Positions 18,678-26,743 of a stretch of 64,000 bases of DNA are shown here, piece by piece; the first letter of the stretch is position 1; each line of letters starts with the position of its first letter. The stretch comes from Dyella sp. S184. Lineage in GTDB: Bacteria; Pseudomonadota; Gammaproteobacteria; Xanthomonadales; Rhodanobacteraceae. The stretch lies in NCBI RefSeq assembly GCF_009766065.1, contig NZ_LMUE01000002.1, positions 804,514 through 868,513 of the forward strand, read 5' to 3'. The position numbers were made by a program, and so were the translations under genes. The notes under the pieces were generated by a model. The model ran no database searches and was not told where the DNA came from. It was given only the letters and a program-made list of their open reading frames with translations.

Positions 18678-19252
18678 GTCTGCGCAGCAATGACCACCAG
18701 TGGGGCTGGGTCGCCAAGTTTTTCCACTGGATCATCGCGCTGGCCATCATCGGCAACGGCATCTTCGGCTTGCTGATGGATCTGGCGCATTCGCCGATGC
18801 AGAAGATCAACTGGCTGGCCCTGCACAAGTCGATTGGCCTGACCGTGCTGGCGCTGTTCCTGCTGCGCGTACTGTGGCGCTGGGGTGATGGCCGGCCACC
18901 GGAGGAACCGGGGCCGCGCTGGCAGCAGCTTGCAGCACATATCATCCACGGCATGCTGTATGTGCTGATCGCGGCGATCCCGCTCAGCGGCTGGTGGTAC
19001 AACTCCGTCACCGGCAAGCCGCTGCAATGGTTCAAGCTGTTCAACCTGCCGGCGCTGGGAGCGAAGAACGACGCCTTGCGCCATTTCTCGCATGGCGTGC
19101 ACGAATACCTGTTCTGGCTGCTGGTGCTGGTGTTGGTGGCGCACGTCGGTGCGGCGCTGAAGCATCATGTATTCGACCATGACAACGTGCTGCGCCGAAT
19201 GCTGCCGTTTGGTCGCCCGCGCAACGACTCCACTCCCCGAGGAGAATCCTGA
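18674..19252 (+). CDS. cytochrome b561 family protein
   Basis: The 192-residue protein has four membrane helices and the histidines expected to bind two b-type hemes: FHWIIAL (helix 1), LHKSIGL (helix 2), and HGVHEY with LVAHVGAALKHH near helix 4. Proteins of this group (CybB-like) move electrons between quinol and periplasmic acceptors. It starts inside the upstream YceI stop and ends overlapping the next YceI start (TGATG). The coupling suggests it works with the YceI proteins, possibly on quinones or related lipids. Confidence 0.9.
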   Translation: MSLRSNDHQWGWVAKFFHWIIALAIIGNGIFGLLMDLAHSPMQKINWLALHKSIGLTVLALFLLRVLWRWGDGRPPEEPGPRWQQLAAHIIHGMLYVLIAAIPLSGWWYNSVTGKPLQWFKLFNLPALGAKNDALRHFSHGVHEYLFWLLVLVLVAHVGAALKHHVFDHDNVLRRMLPFGRPRNDSTPRGES

Positions 19253-19800
19253 TGAACCGTCTTGCCATCCTGCTGCTCGCACTTGCCCTCCCCGGAGCCG
19301 CTGCTGCCGCCGACTACACCGTGCAGCCGGCGACCAGTACGCTCGGTTTCAGCGGCACTTTCCAGGGCGCTTCCTTCAATGGCCAGTTCGGCCAGTGGAC
19401 CGCGGCGATCAGCTACGACGCGGCGAAACTCGCCACCTCGAAATTCGAGGTTTCGGTGACCCTGGCCAGCGTGAAGACCGGCGACAAGGATCGCGACGGC
19501 GCTTTGCCCGGCTCTGATTTCTTCAACGTGGCGAAATTTCCGCAGGCGCACTTCGTCACCACCGGTTTCCGCCAGAACGGGGCGCAGGTGATCGCCGACG
19601 GCAACTTGACCCTGCGCGGCGTGACCAAGCCAGTCAGCCTCAACGTGACGTTCAAGCCGCAGGGCAACGGCGCCATGCTGGATGTCGCCGGTACGGTGAA
19701 GCGGCTCGACTTCGGCATAGGTACCGGCGACTACGCCGATACCTCGGTGATCGGTGCCGACGTGAAGATCAACGCACACCTGCAGCTCGCGCCGAAGTAA
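19252..19800 (+). CDS. YceI family periplasmic protein (second copy)
   Basis: A signal peptide (residues 1-19, ending AAAA|DY) leads into a complete YceI domain of about 160 residues with a DFFNVAKFP-type segment and GNLTLRGVTKPV near residue 120. The 182-residue length is typical. It is a periplasmic protein of the isoprenoid-binding YceI family. Its start overlaps the cytochrome b561 stop, and it is followed after about 12 bases by the GTPase gene, which may belong to the same transcript. Confidence 0.92.
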   Translation: MNRLAILLLALALPGAAAAADYTVQPATSTLGFSGTFQGASFNGQFGQWTAAISYDAAKLATSKFEVSVTLASVKTGDKDRDGALPGSDFFNVAKFPQAHFVTTGFRQNGAQVIADGNLTLRGVTKPVSLNVTFKPQGNGAMLDVAGTVKRLDFGIGTGDYADTSVIGADVKINAHLQLAPK

Positions 19801-19812
19801 GCGGCCACCTCG

Positions 19813-21180
19813 ATGGCAGGCGACAAGCTGTGGCAACGCCTGCGTGGCTGGCTCACGCCCGAGCGCAGCGGCACCATCGCAACACCTGCGCCGCGCAACC
19901 CTGCTGTCGGCTCGATGCGGGTGGCCGACAGCCTGCGCAGCCTGCTCGATGATCCGACCATTCCGGCTTCGGTACGCAGCGAACTCGCTACCGACTTCGG
20001 CCGCATCGAACACATGCTGGACAAGCTCGAGCGCGGCGAACTGCACATCGCCGTATTCGGCCGAGTGTCCACCGGCAAGTCGGCGCTCGGCAATGCACTG
20101 CTCGGCCGTGAAGCATTCGCGGTCGGCGTCCTGCACGGCACCACCACCGACGCCGCGCACGCGACACTCGATGAGGCGCAACACGATGGCCTGGTGCTGA
20201 TCGACACGCCTGGCATCAACGAACTGGATGGCGAGGCACGCGAGCAGCTGGCGTTTGAGGTAGCCGAGGTCAGCGACCTGGTGATCTTCGTCTGCGACGG
20301 CGACCTCACCCGCGAGGAACTCGATGCCCTGAAAACCCTCGCCGCCACCCAGCGCCCGCTGCTGCTGGCGCTGAACAAGGCCGATCGCTACGGCCGCGAC
20401 GAATTGGACAGCCTGCTCGAGCATCTGCGCCTGCGCGTGAGCGGGCTGGTCCGCGCGGAAGACGTGCTGGCGGTGGCCGCACATCCCGCCGCGCAGCGGG
20501 TGATCGAGGTGGATACACACGGCCGCGAGCAGGCGCACGAGCAGGCGCGTCCACCCGATGTCGCCGCCCTGCGCGAACGCCTGCTGGCGATCGCGGCGCG
20601 CGAAGGCAAGATGCTGTCGGCGATCAACGCCGGGCTGTACGCCGGCCGGCTCACCGACCAGGTCAGCGCGCGCATCGCGCAGACGCGGCAGGCGGTCGCC
20701 GCGAAACTGATCCGGCATTACTGCATCGCCAAGGGCGTGGCGGTCGCGTTGAATCCGATTCCGGTCGCCGACCTGCTCGCCGCCGCCGGCCTGGATGCGG
20801 CGATGGTGGTGCAGCTGTCGCGAGTGTATGGACTGCCCCTGACCCGTGCCGAATCCGGTCGACTGGTGGTGGTAATCTCGGCCCAACTCGCCGCACTGAT
20901 GGGTGCGATCTGGGGCATGCAACTGGTCGCCTCGGCACTGAAGGGCGTCAGCGCCGGCCTGTCGGTGGTGGTCACCGCCGCCGCGCAGGGCGCGCTCGGC
21001 TGGTACGCCACCGTTCTGATCGGCCGCGCCGCCGAACGCTATCTGATCGCCGGCAAGTCCTGGGGCGAAGCCGGCGCCAAGCGCGCCGTCGCCGAGATCG
21101 TTGCCGGCCTTGACCGCGACTCGATCCTGCGCGAGGCGCGCGATGAAATCCTGAAACGCCTGAAATCGCAACGCGCGTAA
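19813..21180 (+). CDS. Era/dynamin-like GTPase with DUF697-type C-terminus
   Basis: The 455-residue protein has a P-loop GRVSTGKS (about residue 84), the G3 motif DTPG and the G4 motif NKAD, so it is a TRAFAC-class GTPase related to Era/YcjX/HflX-type proteins. The C-terminal half (about 290-440) is hydrophobic with a DUF697-like region (AVALNPIPVADLLAAAGLD, then two membrane-like segments). Such fusions are membrane-associated GTPases of unknown cargo. The start at 19813 lies closely after the second YceI gene. Confidence 0.82.
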   Translation: MAGDKLWQRLRGWLTPERSGTIATPAPRNPAVGSMRVADSLRSLLDDPTIPASVRSELATDFGRIEHMLDKLERGELHIAVFGRVSTGKSALGNALLGREAFAVGVLHGTTTDAAHATLDEAQHDGLVLIDTPGINELDGEAREQLAFEVAEVSDLVIFVCDGDLTREELDALKTLAATQRPLLLALNKADRYGRDELDSLLEHLRLRVSGLVRAEDVLAVAAHPAAQRVIEVDTHGREQAHEQARPPDVAALRERLLAIAAREGKMLSAINAGLYAGRLTDQVSARIAQTRQAVAAKLIRHYCIAKGVAVALNPIPVADLLAAAGLDAAMVVQLSRVYGLPLTRAESGRLVVVISAQLAALMGAIWGMQLVASALKGVSAGLSVVVTAAAQGALGWYATVLIGRAAERYLIAGKSWGEAGAKRAVAEIVAGLDRDSILREARDEILKRLKSQRA

Positions 21181-21218
21181 GGCAACTGCAATTGCCCTGC
21201 CTTCCAGTGCGGGGCATC

Positions 21219-22247
21219 ATGCCTGCAATGAACCTGATCACCCCGCCAACATCTGCACTGCCGACCGCCAACCCGCCGATGGTGGTCAACTGCATCGCCT
21301 ATCGCAACGATGGCAGCCGGATCGGCGAGATCACGCTCGACGCGATCAGCGAAGTGCTGGCACAGCCGGATACCTTCGTCTGGGTTGGCCTGCATGAGCC
21401 GGATGAGCCCTTGCTGTTGAAACTGCAGGAAGAGTTCGGCCTGCACGACCTGGCGATCGAGGACGCGCATACCGCGCACCAGCGCACCAAGCTGGAAACC
21501 TACGGCGACTCGCTGTTCCTCGTGGTGCAGACCGCTCAGCTGGTCGACGGCCAGCTGGAGTTCGGCGAGACCCACCTGTTCCTCGGCCCGCGCTACCTGG
21601 TCAGTATCCGCCACGGTGCGTCGCTGTCCTACGCACCGGCGCGACGCACCTGCGAACATACGCCAGCGCTGCTGGCACTGGGCCCCAGCTACGCGCTGTA
21701 CGGCGTGCTCGACTTCATCGTCGACAACCTGCTGCCGATCGTGCGTGATTTCCGCGAGGAACTGCAGCAGCTGGAACAGGACATCTTCGCCGAGACGTTC
21801 AATCGCAGCACAGTGCGGCGGCTGTACGACATGCAGCGCGACCTGATGACACTACGCCTTGCTGTGGTGCCGTTGCAGGATATCATCAGCCAATTGGTAA
21901 GACTCCACCCGAACCTGATTCCGGACGAACTGCGCGCGTATTTCCGCGACGTCTACGATCATGTTTTCCACGTCAACGAGTCGATCAGCGCGATGCGCGA
22001 AATGCTCACCGCCGCGATCAACGTCAACCTCTCACTGGTCACCTTCGGCCAGAACGAAGTGATGAAGAAACTCGCCGGCTGGGCCGCCATGCTCGCCGCA
22101 CCCACCCTGCTCACCAGCTGGTACGGCATGAACTTCACCCATATGCCCGAACTCAGCCAGCCATGGGCCTACCCGGCCGTCATCGTGGCGATGCTGAGCG
22201 TGGTCGGCGGCATCTACCTACTACTCAAGCGCGCGAAGTGGTTGTGA
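21219..22247 (+). CDS. corA: CorA family magnesium/divalent-cation transporter
   Basis: The ATG at 21219 is preceded by GGGG at normal spacing; earlier alternative starts lack that. The 342-residue protein has a large acidic/cytoplasmic N-domain and two C-terminal membrane helices with the signature YGMNF between them, as in CorA channels. It conducts magnesium (or cobalt/nickel) across the inner membrane. The decayed sequence at 24425-24537 is a copy of this gene's first about 110 bases, including the start region. Confidence 0.93.
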   Translation: MPAMNLITPPTSALPTANPPMVVNCIAYRNDGSRIGEITLDAISEVLAQPDTFVWVGLHEPDEPLLLKLQEEFGLHDLAIEDAHTAHQRTKLETYGDSLFLVVQTAQLVDGQLEFGETHLFLGPRYLVSIRHGASLSYAPARRTCEHTPALLALGPSYALYGVLDFIVDNLLPIVRDFREELQQLEQDIFAETFNRSTVRRLYDMQRDLMTLRLAVVPLQDIISQLVRLHPNLIPDELRAYFRDVYDHVFHVNESISAMREMLTAAINVNLSLVTFGQNEVMKKLAGWAAMLAAPTLLTSWYGMNFTHMPELSQPWAYPAVIVAMLSVVGGIYLLLKRAKWL

Positions 22248-22312
22248 GCTGATCCATTCTCCACTGACTGGGAATAAGTACACGCGATGATGCAAAAAAT
22301 CAGGGATGCAAG

Positions 22313-24118
22313 ATGCACAAAAGATTGACCTATGTCGTTGCGGGTATCGCGCTCATCGTGACTGCCCTCGTTTATTGGCCAGTTGTTCACGCAAATTTTG
22401 TCTGGGACGACTGGCTCGACTTCCACGATATGCCATGGCTGCGCCAAGGAGACGAGTGGAAACACTTCATATTCAGGGACTACAACGGCTGGACAAACTA
22501 CTTTCGCCCACTTGGCGTGGCACTTCTCACGCTGCAAGTCCGTCTGTTCGGAGATGCACCGGGCCCCATGCATGCAGTGTCCCTCGGGATGCATCTTCTC
22601 AACACGCTACTTGTGGGCCTGCTTTCATGGCGCTGCGGCGCTGCTATAACGAGTGTGCCGAAGCGGACATATCTCCTCGCCGTTTCAATGTTGCTTTACG
22701 GGCTTCATCCGGCGCTGATCGAACCGGTGTCGTGGATCAGCTCTCAGTTCGATCTTGTCGTAACGATGTTTATGCTGCTCGGGTTGCTCGCAAACGCATG
22801 CATCAAGGGAGCATGTGCCCGACCAACGGTTGTCGCGATTCTTTTCTTCCTTGCCGCGTGCACCAAAGAATCGGCGGTTTCGTTCCCGTTGATGCTGGTC
22901 GTTTTCGACTGGGCGGTTTTTTTCAAACGTCATGATGGGAGGTTGGGTTCCGCCATCCGCGCCCTTATCAGTCGAAACTGGCCGGTATACGTCGCCATGC
23001 TTTTCGCCGGTATTGTTTACCTCTCTTTCCGTCACTGGGCTATCGGAAAAATCGTCAACCCTTTCGCGGGCAGCTCATTCCCCGTATTCGCACGACTGCA
23101 GGAGGCCTGCTTCATCTACCTGCATTACTGGAAGACCTTGATCTGGCCGATGTCAGGAATGAGCCCGATCCATCCCGTTGATGTGCAGCAATTCAACCTA
23201 GCTTCCCCGTCGTCCGTACTTGTCGATTTAGCAGCGATCGGTATCGTAGCAACAGGTCTTTACCTTGCACTTCGACGATCATCGACAACTGGTTGCATGA
23301 TTGTAGCCATGACGGTAGCGCTGCTGCCTGTACTGCATGTTGCCTCAGCGAACTTCGATAGTAGTCTCTACCACGATCGCTACGTGATAACCGCGCTGGC
23401 AGTAGTTTGCGCCATGCTTCCACTCTTGCGGTTGCACATGCCGATCGCCTGCAATCGGGCACGGTTTGCTTTCCCTTTGTCTGCATCGATCATATTTTTC
23501 TGGTTTGTGTTTGCAGTGATCGACATTCGCGCAACGTTGCCGCTATGGTCCAACAACGTGAATCTGTGGCAATGGGCACTCACCGTGAACCCTGATTCCG
23601 TCGAGGCAAAGGACAGCTTGCTCAGCGCTTATATAGATACGAAGGATTATGCCAACGCCCACAAGCTGATCGACCAGTTGCTGGCGGATCATGTTCAGTG
23701 CGCCAATTGCATGCTGAATGCCGCGATCCTGGCTGTCACCGAAAATGATCCTGCACGTGCAGCTGTTGCACTGGAAGAAGTCAAGACTTCCAGGGAAGTT
23801 GCTACGGACAAGAAGATGTTGCGCATGTATATCCTCGCAACCGGCGAGACGCTCGTATTACAAGGTCATCTAGAAGATGCCGAACAGCTCCTGCGTATCG
23901 CGATGAAGATGGATCCACTCGACCCACAACCGAAGCTATCGCTCGCGATTGCACTGGCTCTTCAGGGTAGGAAGGACGAAGCGCTTATTGTGGGTGAATC
24001 TGCAATCGTACTGCTTCCACTGGATGAACGCGGCGCAAGACGCAAGAAACTCGACGACACCATTGCTTCGGGTATCAGATCGGCTCGACCAACAGATCAA
24101 TCGACGAAAGATCACTAA
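22313..24118 (+). CDS. TMTC-like GT-C membrane glycosyltransferase with TPR tail, copy 1
   Basis: The ATG at 22313 follows AGGGA at good spacing. The 601-residue product has about 11-12 membrane helices in residues 1-420, then a TPR-like helical tail (about 430-590). The first extracytoplasmic loop has WDDWLD (Asp32, Asp33, Asp36), the expected acidic site of GT-C glycosyltransferases. FLAACTKESA (near residue 185) matches TMTC/DUF1736 proteins. The tail has a CxxC pair, Cys463 and Cys466. It is the first of three tandem paralogs of equal length and is the only one with the intact DD pair. It probably transfers a polyprenyl-linked sugar to a periplasmic acceptor; donor and acceptor are unknown. 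Confidence 0.75.
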   Translation: MHKRLTYVVAGIALIVTALVYWPVVHANFVWDDWLDFHDMPWLRQGDEWKHFIFRDYNGWTNYFRPLGVALLTLQVRLFGDAPGPMHAVSLGMHLLNTLLVGLLSWRCGAAITSVPKRTYLLAVSMLLYGLHPALIEPVSWISSQFDLVVTMFMLLGLLANACIKGACARPTVVAILFFLAACTKESAVSFPLMLVVFDWAVFFKRHDGRLGSAIRALISRNWPVYVAMLFAGIVYLSFRHWAIGKIVNPFAGSSFPVFARLQEACFIYLHYWKTLIWPMSGMSPIHPVDVQQFNLASPSSVLVDLAAIGIVATGLYLALRRSSTTGCMIVAMTVALLPVLHVASANFDSSLYHDRYVITALAVVCAMLPLLRLHMPIACNRARFAFPLSASIIFFWFVFAVIDIRATLPLWSNNVNLWQWALTVNPDSVEAKDSLLSAYIDTKDYANAHKLIDQLLADHVQCANCMLNAAILAVTENDPARAAVALEEVKTSREVATDKKMLRMYILATGETLVLQGHLEDAEQLLRIAMKMDPLDPQPKLSLAIALALQGRKDEALIVGESAIVLLPLDERGARRKKLDDTIASGIRSARPTDQSTKDH

Positions 24119-24120
24119 TC

Positions 24121-24243
24121 GCGGCTTGAGTACCCAGCGGCTCTCGTCCGGGAAGGTCAGGAACTCGCTGGGAATACGGCGGCGCTGCATCACCGTAAAC
24201 GCACTCGGTCCCTGAGTGATCTGGATGCGGAAATCGTCGCCCT
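24121..24243 (-). pseudogene. remnant of S9 peptidase C-terminal region (fragment A)
   Basis: Read on the minus strand, this encodes GDDFRIQITQG, then QRRRIPSEFLTFPDES, then RWVLKP. It aligns without gaps to residues 648-686 of the intact peptidase at 28680-30824 (GDDFRIPITQG, QRRGIPSELLTFPDEN, HWVLKP). The catalytic histidine (His682 of the intact enzyme) is arginine here, and neither a start nor the rest of the gene is present. It is therefore a dead fragment, left by duplication of the paralog-peptidase pair. Confidence 0.85.
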
Positions 24244-24424
24244 TCAAATGTCGCTCCGGTAGCCCAGTCAATATTCGTTCCCACTCATCTGTGGACAACG
24301 CCCTTGCTCGGTGTTGGCCTTGAACTTCCCGGTGATGCAGAGTGATAGCTCAGCGATAACTGGTTGATCGGGATATCTGCTGGCCATGCGCCTATCCATT
24401 TCGTCGCGATAATTGGCCATACCA

Positions 24425-24537
24425 GCAATTGCCCTGCCCTCTGGTGCCGGGCATCATGTGCTGATGATCTGATCAATCAACCGCGAATGCACCGCCGGTC
24501 GCCAAGCAGCCAATGGTCGCCAATTGCACGATACCTA
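24425..24537 (+). pseudogene. remnant of the corA 5' end
   Basis: The sequence resembles 21186-21298 across the corA ribosome-binding site and first about 25 codons: it shares GCAATTGCCCTGCC, GGGCATCATG, CTGATCA and a following GCCG(G/A)(T/C)CGCCAA block. The reading frame is broken and no CorA protein could be made. It lies immediately before the start of paralog 2, matching the position of corA before paralog 1. Confidence 0.7.
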
Positions 24538-24549
24538 CTGGAAGAACCT

Positions 24550-26355
24550 ATGCGCGGCAGATTGACCTACGGTGCTGCAGGCATTGCGATCATCGTGGTT
24601 GCAATCGTCTATTGGCCCGTGATTCACGCAAACTTTGTCTATAGTGACTGGCTCGATTTCCATCAGCAGTCGTGGCTTCGCCATGGTGACGAGTGGAAGC
24701 ACTACATCTTCAGGGACTTCAATACCTGGACGAATTACTTTAGGCCCCTCGGCGTGGCACTTCTCACGTTGCAGGTTCGTCTGTTCGACTTGGCGCCAGG
24801 CCCCATGCATGCGGTATCTCTCGGGATACATCTAATCAACACCCTGCTTGTGGGCCTTCTTTCGTGGCGCTGTCGCGATACTGCGATGAATGAGCGGCAT
24901 CGCACATGGCTCCCTGCTGCCGTCATGCTGCTCTACGGACTGCACCCGGTATTGATCGAGCCGGTGGCATGGATCAGCTGCCAGTTCGATCTCATCGTAA
25001 CAATGTTTATGTTGTCCGGAGTGCTAGCCAATACCTGTATCCGGGGAACTACAACCCGTGCAGTTGCGGTCGCCACACTGTTCTTTCTGGCAGCATGCAC
25101 CAAGGAATCGGCAGTCTCGCTCCCATTGATTCTTGTCGTTTTCGATTGGCTCCTTCTTTGCAGGCGCAGGGAGGAGGACATACTCTCCAGTATATCCACG
25201 CTAATCCGCCGCAACTGGCAGGTATACGTTGCCATGTTCTTCGCAGGCATCGTCTATCTCGGCTTCCGCCATTGGGCCCTCGGGAAAATCATTAATCCAT
25301 TTTCGGGCAGCTCATCCTCCTTGCTAGAACGGCTTCAGGAAGTCTGTTTCATCTATCTGCACTACTGGAGGATCCTGATCTGGCCGATGTCCGGCATGAG
25401 CCCGATTCACCCGCTCGACACAACGCAATTCAACATAGTCTCCATACCCTCCGCGCTTACCGACTTGGCTGCGATTGGAATCGTCGTGGCGGGTTTTTAC
25501 CTCGCGCTACGACGTGCATCGACAGCGGGGTGCATCGTAGTAGCCGTAACCGCTGCGCTGCTGCCCGTGCTGCATATCGCCTCGGTGGAGTTCGACAACA
25601 GTCTGTACCATGAACGTTACGCCATGCCCGCTTTGGCAGTTACCTGCGTCATGCTTTCCCGCCTGTCGCTGCGTGGGCCGACTTTCAACAGACTACAGAG
25701 GTTCGGCGATCCACTTTTGGCCACAGTTTTTCTGTTCTGGCTGGCATTCGCGATCATCGACATTCGCGTGACCTTGCCGCTATGGGCAGACAACATACAC
25801 CTCTGGCGATGGGCGCTCACCGAATATCCAGACTCCATCACGGCCAAAAATAATCTACTCAGCGCGTATATCGACATAAGTGATCATGCCGATGCCCATA
25901 AGTTGATCGACCGACTGCAGGAAGATCATGTGCCGTGCTCCCTTTGCATGCTGAACGCAGCCATCTTGGCCGTCAGCGAAAACGATCCGGCACGCGCAAC
26001 AACTGCACTGGAAGTTGTAAGGAACTCCAGGGAGTTGCTCACCGACAAACTGATGCTTCACTCATACCTCCTTACCACAGGCCGGATGCTTGTATTGCAA
26101 GGCAATTGGGACGAAGCCGAGAATATCCTCCGCGCCACTGTGAAAATGGATCCCCTCGATCCGCAGCCTCGACTATCACTCGCCGCGGCGCTTGCTTATC
26201 ACGGCAAGAAGGAAGAGGCCCTCGAAATGGGCAAATCCGGATTGGCCCTGCTCCCACCTGACGAGCGCGATTCAGCGCAAAGCGTGCTTGACAGAGCTCT
26301 TGCAGCAGGCGTGGAACCAACTCGACGAGTGCATCAATATCCGACAACTAAGTGA
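24550..26355 (+). CDS. TMTC-like GT-C membrane glycosyltransferase with TPR tail, copy 2
   Basis: The ATG at 24550 (MRGRLTYGAAG) aligns with the start of copy 1 and gives the same length of 601 residues. Similarity to copy 1 is high along the whole protein, including YWPVIHANF, NYFRPLGVALLTLQVRLF, FLAACTKESA and the TPR tail with Cys463 and Cys466. The first-loop motif is YSDWLD: Asp32 of copy 1 is Ser here, while Asp33 and Asp36 remain. It is probably an inner-membrane transferase acting on a periplasmic acceptor, or a paralog with altered or lost activity. A strong hairpin follows the stop. Confidence 0.75.
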   Translation: MRGRLTYGAAGIAIIVVAIVYWPVIHANFVYSDWLDFHQQSWLRHGDEWKHYIFRDFNTWTNYFRPLGVALLTLQVRLFDLAPGPMHAVSLGIHLINTLLVGLLSWRCRDTAMNERHRTWLPAAVMLLYGLHPVLIEPVAWISCQFDLIVTMFMLSGVLANTCIRGTTTRAVAVATLFFLAACTKESAVSLPLILVVFDWLLLCRRREEDILSSISTLIRRNWQVYVAMFFAGIVYLGFRHWALGKIINPFSGSSSSLLERLQEVCFIYLHYWRILIWPMSGMSPIHPLDTTQFNIVSIPSALTDLAAIGIVVAGFYLALRRASTAGCIVVAVTAALLPVLHIASVEFDNSLYHERYAMPALAVTCVMLSRLSLRGPTFNRLQRFGDPLLATVFLFWLAFAIIDIRVTLPLWADNIHLWRWALTEYPDSITAKNNLLSAYIDISDHADAHKLIDRLQEDHVPCSLCMLNAAILAVSENDPARATTALEVVRNSRELLTDKLMLHSYLLTTGRMLVLQGNWDEAENILRATVKMDPLDPQPRLSLAAALAYHGKKEEALEMGKSGLALLPPDERDSAQSVLDRALAAGVEPTRRVHQYPTTK

Positions 26356-26362
26356 GCGAACC

Positions 26363-26406
26363 GTACAGATAAAACGGCGGCCTGGAGGCAGCCGTTTTAT
26401 CTGTAC
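26363..26406. terminator. bidirectional hairpin terminator after paralog 2
   Basis: A perfect 16-base inverted repeat (GTACAGATAAAACGGC and its complement) encloses a 12-base loop whose GCC/GGC can pair further. AAAA and TTTT flank the GC-rich core on the two strands, so it could end transcription in both directions. That fits its place between convergent copy 2 and the former peptidase gene. Confidence 0.8.
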
Positions 26407-26444
26407 GCGAAAGAATCGGTTCGATGGAGCTGTAGCTTTCGTCG

Positions 26445-26508
26445 CATCCTTGACCATCCATTGCTTCAACCACTCGTTGACTGTGTCGTGCCATTGCAAA
26501 CTGCAGTC
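26445..26508 (-). pseudogene. remnant of S9 peptidase C-terminus (fragment B)
   Basis: On the minus strand it encodes WHDTVNEWLKQWMVK, matching WHDTVNAWLKQWTVD near the end of the intact peptidase at 28690-28750. There is no further similarity on either side. Fragment A holds the neighbouring upstream piece of the same gene, yet the order of A and B along the DNA does not fit one interrupted gene. They come from two separate copies. Confidence 0.8.
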
Positions 26509-26743
26509 CCCGTGTATCGTCAACAACACCCTTCTCCTTCAGTTGGCAGCTGCTTGGTAGCCACACTCCTACATCTCCTTCCTAGCATTTGGCATCAGAA
26601 TCTGCCTTGGATGCCGCGTTGGCGTGGACTTTGAGCCTGTGCAGAAATTCGCCAACTGGCAGACCTCAACGCACACCTCCCTCCATCCTGATCCAACCAG
26701 CTTATGCGAGTATACGTACGAGATAAGGGCTTCCGGATTGAAC

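Larger units (their letters stand above)
24119..24549. other. gene-free spacer made of decayed duplicated sequence
   Basis: This 431-base spacer between paralogs 1 and 2 holds no intact gene. It begins, two bases after the stop of copy 1, with an S9-peptidase remnant (24121-24243, minus strand). About 180 bases follow that I cannot match to anything nearby, then a corA 5' remnant (24425-24537) that ends just before the start of copy 2. Confidence 0.7.
26356..26743. other. gene-free spacer between paralogs 2 and 3
   Basis: This 388-base spacer has a long hairpin directly after copy 2 (26363-26406), then a short S9-peptidase remnant (26445-26508). The last 235 bases show no ORF I can support and no clear match to corA. 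It therefore retains only the peptidase side of the duplication scar. Confidence 0.65.

Noticed and set aside
24268..24420. A 50-codon minus-strand ORF in the spacer between paralogs 1 and 2
   Set aside because: It has no known family and lies in decayed sequence; the ATG has no good ribosome-binding site.
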